This document shows positions 53,354-61,661 of a stretch of 64,000 nt of DNA, piece by piece. The notes under the pieces are model-generated. The model was not told the DNA's origin and did not search any database. It worked only from the letters and a program-made list of their open reading frames with translations. The stretch's first letter is position 1, and each line of letters starts with the position of its first letter. The stretch comes from Polycyclovorans sp. (lineage in GTDB: Bacteria; Pseudomonadota; Gammaproteobacteria; Nevskiales; Nevskiaceae): positions 1 to 64,000 of the forward strand of contig PAKU01000013.1 of assembly GCA_002706265.1 (NCBI GenBank), in the 5' to 3' direction. The translations under genes and the position numbers were made by a program.

Positions 53354-54343
53354 TCAGGGAACCGACACGCAGCCGTTGTCGGCTTTCTTGCCTTCGCGAA
53401 ACGCCTTGAGCGAGCCGCTGTGCATGACGCGCCCCATCAGCGGGCGGCCGATGATGTCTTCGGCCATGCGCGAGGCCTCGATCAGCTTTTCGAGATCGAT
53501 GCCGGTTTCGATGCCCAACTCGTGGCACATGAACACCATGTCTTCGGTGCAGATGTTGCCGGAGGTCTGGCGCGCCTTGTGGCCGGCGAAGGGGCAGCCG
53601 CCGAGCCCGGCGACCGAGCCGTCGAGCAGGCTCACGCCCATCGACAGCGCGGCGTACACATTGGCGCCGCCCAGTCCGCGGGTGTCGTGCAGGTGCAGGC
53701 CAATCTTCGCTTCGGGGGCCAGCTCGCGCACCGCACCGATGCGGCGCTTGACCGCCTCCGGGCTGGCCCAGCCCATGGTGTCGGCCAGATACAGCGGCGG
53801 CAGCGGCAGCTTGCGGTCGCGGAACATGCCAATCGCATGACGGAAGGCATCCACGACCGTTTCCTCAGAGACCGGTCCACCCAGATTGCAGCCCCAGGCG
53901 GTCATCACGTAGACCTTTTGCGGGAACGCGCCGTCGGCCAGGTAGCGATCCAGCCAGGCCTCCTGCTCGGCGCGCATCTCCATCGCCGTGCGGTTGTTGT
54001 TGCGCAGGGCGAAGGCATCGGTGAGGTAATACATCAGCGGCGCGTGGTTGAACGCCTCCTTGACCTCGCGTGCCCGGCGATAGCCCGACTCGTTGAGCCA
54101 CAGCAGGGTGTAGCGCACGTCGGGATTTTTCTTGATGTCGGCGAACAGCTCCAGGGTGTCGGCCATCTGCGGCACCTTGGTCGGGTTGACCAGCGAGCCG
54201 ACCTGAATCTGCCGCAGGCCGGTTTCAGACAGCGCATTGATCAGCGCGGCGCGCTGTTCGCGTGGGTAGGTGACGGGCTCCATCTGGAAGCCTTCACGCA
54301 CACCTTCCTCGTGGAATTCGACGAACTTCGGAAAATCGCTCAT
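53354..54343 (-). CDS. HMG-CoA lyase-like enzyme
   Basis: The 329-residue TIM barrel of the HMG-CoA lyase/isopropylmalate synthase superfamily cleaves HMG-CoA-type compounds to acetyl-CoA and a keto acid. GLHLHDTRGLG gives the metal-binding HxH, GSVAGLGGCPFAG the catalytic Cys, and TSGNICTED the conserved Asn. The N-terminal RDGLQNE motif of true lyases reads REGFQME, with Glu at the metal-binding Asp. It follows the carboxylase alpha subunit, as liuE follows liuD. The substrate may be a longer or branched 3-hydroxy-3-methyl-acyl-CoA. Confidence 0.87.
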   Translation of the reverse strand: MSDFPKFVEFHEEGVREGFQMEPVTYPREQRAALINALSETGLRQIQVGSLVNPTKVPQMADTLELFADIKKNPDVRYTLLWLNESGYRRAREVKEAFNHAPLMYYLTDAFALRNNNRTAMEMRAEQEAWLDRYLADGAFPQKVYVMTAWGCNLGGPVSEETVVDAFRHAIGMFRDRKLPLPPLYLADTMGWASPEAVKRRIGAVRELAPEAKIGLHLHDTRGLGGANVYAALSMGVSLLDGSVAGLGGCPFAGHKARQTSGNICTEDMVFMCHELGIETGIDLEKLIEASRMAEDIIGRPLMGRVMHSGSLKAFREGKKADNGCVSVP

Positions 54344-54371
54344 TGCCTTGCTCCTGTTGTTCTGCGTTGGG

Positions 54372-56390
54372 TCACGCCGTCACTTCGCACAACACGTCGT
54401 GACGGCCCACCATGTCGCCGGGCGCGCAGCGCAGGCCGCTCACCGTGCCGTCGCACTCGGCCACGATCTGCAGCTCCATCTTCATGGACTCCAGCACGAT
54501 CACGGTCTGCCCGGCTTTTACCGCATCGCCCTCGGCGGCGAGCACCGCCACTACCTTGCCCATCATCGGCGCCTTGAGTTCGCTGCCGATCACGGCAGTG
54601 GCGGCCGACATGGCCAGCGGCGGGGTCGCATCGAAGCGGCTGGTGCCGCGCGGGCTGTGCAGCTCCACCGCTTCACCGTCGGCGAACAGGCGCAGTTCCA
54701 GACAGGTGTCGCCGCACTCCAGCACCTGCGCGCCGTCGGTCGCGGCTGAGAGTCTGGCGCGCAGGGTGAGGGTTTCCTGCGCGTCCCGGGCCAGCGCGAT
54801 GCGGGTAAAACCTTCTGCATCGGGTGCCGAAAAATGCACCGACCAAATTACCCCTTCCGCAGCCAGCATCACCGAGGGTTGCGTCGAGGGCAGTGACGGC
54901 GGCCCGGCCAGGGTGCGCCAGCCGCTGAATCCGGGCTGCGTCCAAACGCCCCAGTCGCAGCGGCGGCGCTCTCGCGCCAGCCACCACAGTGCTGCGGCGG
55001 CGACGTGTTCGGCGGGTGTCTCGACACGGCGCGCAACGGGTTGCCAGCGGGCGTCGATCAGCCGCGTGTGCATCTCGCCGCTGCGGGTTTCCGGCCAGCC
55101 GAGCAGTTCCCGCAGAAAACCGAGGTTGGTGGTCAGACCCACCACCTCGCAGGACGCCAGCCCTGCCGACAGCCGGTCCAGCGCCTCGATGCGCGTCGTA
55201 CCGCGGCTGACCAGTTTGGCGATCATCGGATCGTAGAAGGGCGTGATTTCGTCTCCGGCATCCACGCCGCTTTCGACGCGCAGCGACTCGGTCGGAAAGC
55301 GCAGCCAGCGCAGCGCGCCGGCGCCGGGCAGGAAGCCGGCGTCGGCGTCCTCGGCATAGACGCGTGCCTCGAAGGAATGTCCGCGCACCTGCACCTGTTC
55401 CTGCTTCAGGCCCAGGGTGCCGGTGGCGGCGATGCGCAACTGCAGTTCGACCAGGTCCAGACCGGTGACTTCTTCGGTGACCGGATGCTCGACCTGCAGG
55501 CGCGGATTGACTTCGAGGAAGTAGTAATCGCTGCCGCTGACGATGAACTCCACCGTGCCCAGGCCGCGATAGTGCAGCGCCGCGGCGAGACGGCGCGCGT
55601 CTTCGAGGATGCGCGCACGCAGCTCCGGGTCCAGTCCGGCGGAGGGGGCTTCCTCGATCACCTTCTGGTGGCGCCGTTGCAGCGAACACTCGCGCTCGTA
55701 CAGGTGAATGGCATTGCCGTGGCCATCTCCCGCGACCTGTACCTCGATGTGGCGCACCTGGGGCAGGTAGCGCTCGACGATCATCTCGCCGCTGCCGAAG
55801 GCTTGTTCGGCCTCGCGCATTGCGCTGTCGACGCGGTTGCGCAGGTTCTCGTCACGCTCGATCAGGGCCATCCCGCGCCCGCCGCCGCCGGCCACGGCCT
55901 TGAGCAGCGCCGGCAGGCCGCAGGCGCGTACCGCCTCGATCACCGCCGCCGGATCGGTCAGTCCGGTGGTGTCGCCGGGGACGGTGGGGATGCCGAGTTT
56001 GGCCGCCTCGCGCTTGGCCGAGGCCTTGCCGCCCAGGCGTTCCATGGTTTCGGCTGTCGGACCCACGAAGCACAGCCCCGCCGCCTCCACCGCGCGCACG
56101 AAGGCCGGGTTCTCGGAGACAAAGCCATAGCCGGGATGGATGGCGTCGGCACCGACCTTCTTGGCCGCCGCGATGATGGCGTCGATGTTGAGATAACTCG
56201 CAGCGGGTGCGGCGGCGCCGACCAGTACCGACTCGCCGAGTTCCCGGACGTGACGCGCCCGAACATCGGCCTGCGAGTGAATGCCGGCCACGGCCATCCC
56301 GAGCCGCCGCGCGGTGCGCGCGATGCGGCAGGCAATTTCGCCACGGTTGGCAATGAGGAGCTTGCGAATGGGTGTCATGGGGGTGCTCAT
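54372..56390 (-). CDS. acyl-CoA carboxylase biotin subunit (MCC/GCC alpha type)
   Basis: The 672-residue subunit combines biotin carboxylase (KLLIANRGEIACRI, GGGGRGM ATP-grasp loop, ECSLQRRHQKVIEEAP, LEVNPRLQVEHPVTEEV) with a C-terminal biotin carrier domain that ends around ESMKMELQI (biotinyl Lys) and APGDMVG. It is of the length and plan of 3-methylcrotonyl- and geranyl-CoA carboxylase alpha. Which substrate applies cannot be told. It starts at 56390, sharing one base with the stop of the beta subunit gene. Confidence 0.93.
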   Translation of the reverse strand: MSTPMTPIRKLLIANRGEIACRIARTARRLGMAVAGIHSQADVRARHVRELGESVLVGAAAPAASYLNIDAIIAAAKKVGADAIHPGYGFVSENPAFVRAVEAAGLCFVGPTAETMERLGGKASAKREAAKLGIPTVPGDTTGLTDPAAVIEAVRACGLPALLKAVAGGGGRGMALIERDENLRNRVDSAMREAEQAFGSGEMIVERYLPQVRHIEVQVAGDGHGNAIHLYERECSLQRRHQKVIEEAPSAGLDPELRARILEDARRLAAALHYRGLGTVEFIVSGSDYYFLEVNPRLQVEHPVTEEVTGLDLVELQLRIAATGTLGLKQEQVQVRGHSFEARVYAEDADAGFLPGAGALRWLRFPTESLRVESGVDAGDEITPFYDPMIAKLVSRGTTRIEALDRLSAGLASCEVVGLTTNLGFLRELLGWPETRSGEMHTRLIDARWQPVARRVETPAEHVAAAALWWLARERRRCDWGVWTQPGFSGWRTLAGPPSLPSTQPSVMLAAEGVIWSVHFSAPDAEGFTRIALARDAQETLTLRARLSAATDGAQVLECGDTCLELRLFADGEAVELHSPRGTSRFDATPPLAMSAATAVIGSELKAPMMGKVVAVLAAEGDAVKAGQTVIVLESMKMELQIVAECDGTVSGLRCAPGDMVGRHDVLCEVTA

Positions 56391-57997
56391 CAGAACCGGA
56401 ATACGCCGAACTGCGTCTTCTGCGGCGGGACGCGCGCGGCGAGTTCCAGCAGCAGGGCCAGCGTGCCGCGGGTCTCCAGCGGATCGAGAATGCCGTCGAT
56501 CCAGCCGTGGGCGGCAAAGTTGTGGGCGTCCTGGAGGTCTTCGTAGATTTTGCGCACCGGGGCCTTGAAGGCTTCGCGCTCTTCCTCGGTCCAGGTCTTG
56601 TTTTCGCGCTTGAGGTTGGTTTCGCGAACCAGCGACAGCACCATCGCGGCCTGGTCGGGCCCCATGATGCCGGAGCGGCCATTGGGCCAGGCGAACATGG
56701 CCGTAGGCTTGAACGCGCGCCCGCACATCGCCAGATAGCCGGCACCGAAGGAAGCGCCGATGTTGAGCGTGTACTTGGGCACGCGCGCCGAACTCATCGC
56801 GGTGATCATCTTCGCACCGTGCTTGGCGATGCCGGCCTGCTCCACATCCTGTCCGACCATGAAGCCGGTGACGTCGCTCATGAACAGCAGCGGGATGTTG
56901 CGCTGGCAGCACAGGTTGATGAAGTGCGTGCCCTTCATCGCGCTTTCCGGGAACAGCACGCCGTTGTTGGCCAGAATGCCGATCTCGTAGCCGTGGATGC
57001 GCGCGAAGCCGGTCAGCAGGGTCTCGCCGTAATTGGGCTTGAATTCCTGGAACTCGCTGTCGTCCACCAGTCGCGCCAGAATCTCGCGCGTGTCGGTGGG
57101 GAACTTGGGATCGCGCGAGACGATGCCGTGAATCTCGGCCGGATCGAAGCGCGGCGGCCGCGCCGGGGCCTGCTTGCGGGTTGATGGCGGCATTTGCCCC
57201 AGTTCGCGCACGATGTTGCGGGCGATCAGCAGGGCGTGACGGTCGTCCTCGGCAATATGGTCGGTGACGCCGCTGGTGCCGCAGTGCATGGCCGCGCCGC
57301 CGAGCGATTCGGCGTCAACGGTCTCGCCGGTGGCGGCGAAGGTCAGTTCGGGGCCGCCCAGGTACATGAAACCCTGACCGCGCACGATCACCACCTCATC
57401 GCACAGCGCCGGAATGTACGCGCCGCCGGCGGTGCAGGGGCCCATCACCACGGCGATCTGCGGAATGCCGTCGCCGGACATGCCGATCTGGTTGTGGAAG
57501 ATCGAACCGAACTGGCCATCGTCCGGAAAAATGTTGGCCTGGTCGGGCAGGAACGCGCCGCCGCTGTCCACCAGGGTGATGCAGGGCAGGCGGTGCTGCC
57601 AGGCGAAGGCCTGCGCGCGGACGTGCTTCTTGCAGGTCAGCCCGAAGTAGGTTCCGCCTTTAACGGTGGCGTCGTTGGCGATGATCATGCACGGTCGTCC
57701 CGACACCATCCCTACGCCGGTGATGATGCCGGCGCCGGGCGACACGCCCTCGTAGCGGCCATCGCCGGTGAGTTCGCCGAGTTCCAGGAAGGGCGAGCCG
57801 GGGTCCATCAGCAGTTCGACGCGATCCCGCGGCAGCACCTTGTTGCGTGCCAGGTGCTTGGCGCGCATTTTTTCCGGCCCCCCGGCGCGCGCTTCGGCAC
57901 GACGGGCGTGCAGGTTGGCTATGCGTGCGGCATAGGCGGCCTGATTGAGCGTGAACGCTTCGCTGCGTGTCGCGACACGCGATGACAGGATTCCCAT
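56390..57997 (-). CDS. acyl-CoA carboxylase carboxyltransferase subunit (MCC/GCC beta type)
   Basis: The 535-residue carboxyltransferase has the crotonase-fold halves with VDSGGAFLPDQANIFPD, MGPCTAGGAYIPALCDEV and, in the C-terminal half, IGILANNGVLFPESAMKGTHF and IGASFGAGYLAMCGRAF. It aligns throughout with 3-methylcrotonyl- and geranyl-CoA carboxylase beta. It is translationally coupled to the alpha subunit gene; the enoyl-CoA hydratase-like gene precedes it by five bases. Confidence 0.93.
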   Translation of the reverse strand: MGILSSRVATRSEAFTLNQAAYAARIANLHARRAEARAGGPEKMRAKHLARNKVLPRDRVELLMDPGSPFLELGELTGDGRYEGVSPGAGIITGVGMVSGRPCMIIANDATVKGGTYFGLTCKKHVRAQAFAWQHRLPCITLVDSGGAFLPDQANIFPDDGQFGSIFHNQIGMSGDGIPQIAVVMGPCTAGGAYIPALCDEVVIVRGQGFMYLGGPELTFAATGETVDAESLGGAAMHCGTSGVTDHIAEDDRHALLIARNIVRELGQMPPSTRKQAPARPPRFDPAEIHGIVSRDPKFPTDTREILARLVDDSEFQEFKPNYGETLLTGFARIHGYEIGILANNGVLFPESAMKGTHFINLCCQRNIPLLFMSDVTGFMVGQDVEQAGIAKHGAKMITAMSSARVPKYTLNIGASFGAGYLAMCGRAFKPTAMFAWPNGRSGIMGPDQAAMVLSLVRETNLKRENKTWTEEEREAFKAPVRKIYEDLQDAHNFAAHGWIDGILDPLETRGTLALLLELAARVPPQKTQFGVFRF

Positions 57998-58002
57998 CGG
58001 TT

Positions 58003-58788
58003 TCAGTGTTCCTTGAACTGCGGCTTGCGTCGTGCGTTGAAGGCGGCGAGCCCCTCGCTGACGTCCTCTTCGAGCAGGGCCTGCACGGCCACGCCCTCCT
58101 CCAGTGCGAGTCCGTCGGTCAAGGGCAGATCGAGGCCCTGTCGCGCCAGACGTTTCATGACGGCCAGCCCGGAACGGCTGCGTTCGGCGGCGGTTTTACA
58201 CCAGGCCAGCGCATGGCCGTTCAGCGCGTCGGGCTCGACCACTTCGTTGACCAGCCCCCAGGCGGCGGCGGTGTCGGCGTCGATCCAGCGGGCGCTGAGG
58301 TACAGGTCCATCGCGCGGCGCAGGCCGACCAGCCGCGTCAGTCGCTGGCTGCCGCCCCAGCCTGGGATCAGCCCGAACTGCGCATGCTGGTCGCCGAAGC
58401 GCGCACCGCGCGCGGCGAACACCACGTCGGCACCGAGCATCAGTTCCAGCCCGCCGGCCAGGCACAGGCCCTGGCAGGCGACGACGATGGGCAAGGGGCT
58501 GGCTTCCATGGCGCGCAGCACGCGGTGGCCGCAGCCAATGAACTCGGCAAGTTGCGCCGGATCTGCACGCAGGCCCTGTACTTCGTCAAGGTCGGCGCCG
58601 GTGCAGAAGTGCTTGCCCTGGGCCTGGATGAGCACGACGCGCACGCCGCTGCCGGGCCGCTCGAAACCGGCCAGTGCGGCGCCGATGGCGCCCCAGGCCG
58701 CCATCGACAGGCAGTTGAATTTCTCCGGCCGCGCCAGTTCGAGAATGCCGACGCCCGCCTCGACGCGAACGCTGACCGCCTCGCTCAT
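58003..58788 (-). CDS. enoyl-CoA hydratase/isomerase family protein, DQHA type
   Basis: The 261-residue crotonase-fold protein has FCTGADLDEV (oxyanion loop), GLCLAGGLELMLGADVVFAA with the first catalytic Glu, and GDQHAQFGLIPGWGGSQRL, where the second catalytic Glu of hydratases is replaced by His. This DxHA pattern is typical of EchA-like proteins and suggests isomerase or other activity rather than plain hydration. The ATG at 58788 overlaps the dehydrogenase stop. Its place matches liuC/atuE in the MCC/GCC operons. Confidence 0.88.
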   Translation of the reverse strand: MSEAVSVRVEAGVGILELARPEKFNCLSMAAWGAIGAALAGFERPGSGVRVVLIQAQGKHFCTGADLDEVQGLRADPAQLAEFIGCGHRVLRAMEASPLPIVVACQGLCLAGGLELMLGADVVFAARGARFGDQHAQFGLIPGWGGSQRLTRLVGLRRAMDLYLSARWIDADTAAAWGLVNEVVEPDALNGHALAWCKTAAERSRSGLAVMKRLARQGLDLPLTDGLALEEGVAVQALLEEDVSEGLAAFNARRKPQFKEH

Positions 58789-59951
58789 CGCTTGCTGTCC
58801 TTGGCGTACTGCACGGCAATGCGGCCGGCGCGCTCGCGCGCCACGATCAGCTTCATCACCTGCGCGGTGCCGTCGCCGATCTCCAGGCCCATCACGTCGC
58901 GCAGGCGCTGCTGGTGCGGCAGGTCCATCGACCAGCCGTAGTGGCCGAAGGTGAGCAGGCACTGGTGAATGGTGTCGACCGAGGTCTTGGGGCCGAGCCA
59001 CTTGACCATGGCCGCCTCGGCGGTGTGCGCCTCGCCCGCATCGCGCAATTCCAGCGCGTGGTAGCAGAGCTGGCGCGTGGCCGCGACCAGCGTGTCGTAC
59101 TCCGCCAGCGGGAAGCTCACGCCCTGGTATTGCGCCAGCGGTGCGCCGAAGGCCATGCGCTCCTTGGTGTAGGCCCAGGCCTCGTCCAGCGACGCCTGCG
59201 CCGAGCCAATGCACTGCAGGGCGATCAGCACGCGGCTGTAGTCGAAGCCCTGCATCACCTGCACGAAGCCCTTGTTCTCGTCGCCCAGCAGGTGATCGGC
59301 AGGGATGCGCACGTCGTCGAAAAACACCGAGCCGCGGCCGATGATCTTGCTGCCGGAGTCGTTGAAGTGGGTGCGTTGCACGCCGGGCAGCGTCAGCGGC
59401 ACCAGGAAGGCGCTGATGCCGCGCGCGCCGTCTTCGACCGGACCGGTGCGGGCAAACAGCACGATGGCGTCGGCCTGGTCGGCAAAGCTGATCGAGGTCT
59501 TCTCGCCATTGAGCACCCAGGAATCGCCGTCACGCCGCGCCTTGAGCACGAGGTTGGCGGCGTCGGAGCCACCGCGCGGCTCGGTCAAGCCCAGCGCGAC
59601 GATGGATTCGCCACTGATCATGCGCGGCAGCCAGTATTCGGCCAGCGCGGGGTGGGCGTGGCCCGCGATCACCTTGCCTGTCAGCGAGGCCATCAGCGGC
59701 ACGTAGCTGACGTTGATGTCGCCCCAGCCAATCTGTTCGATCAGGATGCCGGTGGTCAGGCCGCTGGCGCCCAGGCCGCCGTATTGCTCCGGCAGGTCGG
59801 GTGCGATGAGGCCCAGTTCGCCCATTTCGCGCACCAGATCGCGGTCAAGGCGTTCGGACGCTTCGCGCTTCTGGTAGTCCGGCAGCAGTTTTTGTTCGGC
59901 GAATTTCTGGGCCGTGTCGCGCAGCGCGCGCTGTTCGTCAGTGAGGATCAT
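58785..59951 (-). CDS. acyl-CoA dehydrogenase with Asp at the catalytic-base position
   Basis: This 388-residue first gene of the operon has ALGLTEPRGGSDAAN, NGEKTSISFADQAD and FDDVRIPADHLLG. The C-terminal base motif YEGT reads LEIGDGTAQVMK, with Asp, and the alternative base site reads FDYSRVLIA, with no Glu. Asp bases are known in dehydrogenases of cyclohexane- or cyclohexenecarboxyl-CoA. A cyclic or otherwise hindered acyl-CoA is therefore possible, but the family also includes uncharacterised types. The rest of the enzyme looks intact. Confidence 0.88.
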   Translation of the reverse strand: MILTDEQRALRDTAQKFAEQKLLPDYQKREASERLDRDLVREMGELGLIAPDLPEQYGGLGASGLTTGILIEQIGWGDINVSYVPLMASLTGKVIAGHAHPALAEYWLPRMISGESIVALGLTEPRGGSDAANLVLKARRDGDSWVLNGEKTSISFADQADAIVLFARTGPVEDGARGISAFLVPLTLPGVQRTHFNDSGSKIIGRGSVFFDDVRIPADHLLGDENKGFVQVMQGFDYSRVLIALQCIGSAQASLDEAWAYTKERMAFGAPLAQYQGVSFPLAEYDTLVAATRQLCYHALELRDAGEAHTAEAAMVKWLGPKTSVDTIHQCLLTFGHYGWSMDLPHQQRLRDVMGLEIGDGTAQVMKLIVARERAGRIAVQYAKDSKR

Positions 59952-60017
59952 GTGAGGTTTTGCGACGTTTGGGTAAGCACGGCTTCGGGTCGTCAGTGCG
60001 CCGTGCGGGGCCTGCGC

Positions 60018-60046
60018 AATATAACAAACAACCGTTAGAAAAATCT
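60018..60046 (-). promoter_or_regulatory. candidate promoter/operator of the acyl-CoA operon
   Basis: The 279-base gap between the MerR gene and the operon holds one AT-rich patch in very GC-rich sequence. On the minus strand it gives a TATATT -10-like box (60023-60018) with a short inverted repeat TAAC-N8-GTTA (60022-60037) just upstream of or overlapping it. MerR activators bind dyads between -35 and -10. A clear -35 is lacking. The rest of the gap shows nothing I recognise. Confidence 0.35.
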
Positions 60047-60230
60047 GACCGACTGCGGGGGTGTGCCGGCCTGGCGACCTGCGGGGCGGGCGCGGGTGAT
60101 CGACGAATCTCGCGCAGCGGTGGCCGGGTCGCCCGGGTGCTTGCCGCGCGGCGCAAGCCCTGCCGGGGTGATCGGGTCAGGCGCTGCGAGGGCCGGACGC
60201 GCGGCCGGTCGCGTCAGCCACTGGGGACAA

Positions 60231-61088
60231 TTACCGCGGTGACTTGCCGCGGGCCGGCGCCGTTTTCGATTTCGCGTTCGATTTCGCGGCTGACTTCGTG
60301 TCCGACTTGGCGTTGGACTTTGGCTTCGACCTCGGGGCGGCCTTGGCCTTCTCCTTGGCCTTGCTTTCGTTGGCCTGACGCGCGGCGTCCTGCCGGGCAT
60401 TGATCGCCACGAATGCGCGCAGCTTCTGCTCGTGCAGCACCGCGAAAATACGGTTGATGGCGGGAATCGCCCGCGCCATGAGCACCGGAATCTCGTCGTC
60501 GCGCAAATCCACCAGCAGATCCTTGAACAGCTTGAGCTCTTGAGCAAACAGCAGGTCGGTCGATGCCTGAACGATCTGGAGATGACGTGCGGAGAAGCCT
60601 CTGGCATTGGTCATGCCGCTGTGCCTGAGGATCGCGAACTGCCGGAGGATTTCTTCTTCGCCTGCCGTCAGATGGTCAACCTTGGTGCGAATCGCACCGA
60701 CTTCCTGCAGCTCGCGGAAGTCGTCGTGACTGATCCCCAGCGCCTCGGCCAGGCCGTGCGAACTCGGGCCGGGCAACTGCCGGCGGGCGCGAATGCCCAT
60801 TTCCTCGCGCATGCTCGCGAAGATGCTGCGTTGTCGGGGGGTGAAATCGAAGTTCTTGTCGTCGTCGAACAGCGCCTTGATCGCCTTGAGCGGCAAGAAC
60901 TGTTCCTCCTGCAGGACGCGAACCAGCTTGATGATCTCGATGTGCTGCTGCGAGTACCACGCCATGTTGCGTGCGGTTCGGTGGGGCTCCGGCAGCAGGC
61001 CTGCATTGATGTAGAAGCGCACGGCCTCCCGGCTCGCCCCGGTGAGCTGCATCACTTCGGCCATGCGGTAGGGGTGCTCTTGACTCAT
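60231..61088 (-). CDS. MerR family transcriptional regulator with Lys/Ser-rich tail
   Basis: The 285-residue protein has a winged helix-turn-helix of MerR type (YRMAEVMQLTGASREAVRFYINAGLLPEPHR) followed by VRVLQEEQFLPLKAIKALF. The middle part is a helical effector-binding region. The last 45 residues are low complexity (repeats of AKS, KSNAK, KSD and similar), a basic tail that could bind DNA or RNA. Its location upstream of the carboxylase operon parallels LiuR, the MerR activator of leucine catabolism. The start at 61088 is the best match; the upstream frame is chance. Confidence 0.88.
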   Translation of the reverse strand: MSQEHPYRMAEVMQLTGASREAVRFYINAGLLPEPHRTARNMAWYSQQHIEIIKLVRVLQEEQFLPLKAIKALFDDDKNFDFTPRQRSIFASMREEMGIRARRQLPGPSSHGLAEALGISHDDFRELQEVGAIRTKVDHLTAGEEEILRQFAILRHSGMTNARGFSARHLQIVQASTDLLFAQELKLFKDLLVDLRDDEIPVLMARAIPAINRIFAVLHEQKLRAFVAINARQDAARQANESKAKEKAKAAPRSKPKSNAKSDTKSAAKSNAKSKTAPARGKSPR

Positions 61089-61140
61089 ACGACGCCCAGA
61101 GTGTTGCCGCGCGGACGCAGGGACTGGCGGGCTTGCGGCC

Positions 61141-61560
61141 TCAAGCGGACCGCCCGATCTTGCGCAGGGCGTGACGGAGGCCGAGGCCCAGCGCCCGGTT
61201 GACGACCGGACCCAGCAGGCGCGGGGTGGTGTCGAACTCAATGTTCCAGGTCACCTCGGTGGCGTTGCCGTTTGCCGAGAAAATGATGCTGGCGCGGTGG
61301 TCACGCAACGGTGATCCACGGCTGATGCGGTAGTCGATACGGCTGGGAGGGTCGAAACGGGTGATGGTTTCATCAACCTCCAGGGGGCGAAAACCGATGG
61401 TGCGCACCGAGCCCAAGCCATTGACATCGCCCTCGCCGTCGCGGGTGCGTTTGACCGGCACGCCCAAGGCTGCGCCCAGGCGCTGATGATCGGCCAGCCG
61501 GGCAAAGGCCACGTCGATGGGCAGGGGGAGGGTTTCGCAGATTTGCAGTCGCTGTGTCAT
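61141..61560 (-). CDS. SRPBCC family protein, paralog of the one near rnpB
   Basis: The 139-residue protein has PIDVAFARLADHQRLGAALG, NGLGSVRTIGFRPLEVDETITRFDPPSRIDYRISRG and TEVTWNIEFDTTPRLLG. Aligned by eye, it shares DHQ, NGLGSVR, ETI, IDY, G-PL and LLG with the SRPBCC protein at 32676-33101, so they are paralogs. An inverted repeat at 61574-61589 lies 13 bases before its start. Ligand unknown. Confidence 0.84.
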   Translation of the reverse strand: MTQRLQICETLPLPIDVAFARLADHQRLGAALGVPVKRTRDGEGDVNGLGSVRTIGFRPLEVDETITRFDPPSRIDYRISRGSPLRDHRASIIFSANGNATEVTWNIEFDTTPRLLGPVVNRALGLGLRHALRKIGRSA

Positions 61561-61573
61561 GACGTCGGCTCGT

Positions 61574-61589
61574 ATGTGAACCGTCACAT
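61574..61589. promoter_or_regulatory. palindromic operator candidate ATGTGAaccgTCACAT
   Basis: ATGTGA and TCACAT form a perfect six-base dyad with a four-base centre, 13 bases upstream of the SRPBCC start. A CATAAT -10-like box lies at its edge on the minus strand (61593-61588). It resembles a CRP half-site pair (TGTGA/TCACA) but with spacing four instead of six, so a different regulator is likely. Another GTGAC lies 16 bases further on. Confidence 0.5.
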
Positions 61590-61661
61590 TATGACCAAAA
61601 AGTGACCGCACAGACTCGCGCTGCTGCGCCTTCATGCCCGCGGCGGGCAGAGGCGGGGTGC

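Noticed and set aside
54372..56912. 846-codon frame for the biotin carboxylase subunit
   Set aside because: The first 174 codons overlap the carboxyltransferase gene out of frame; the biotin carboxylase fold begins right after 56390.
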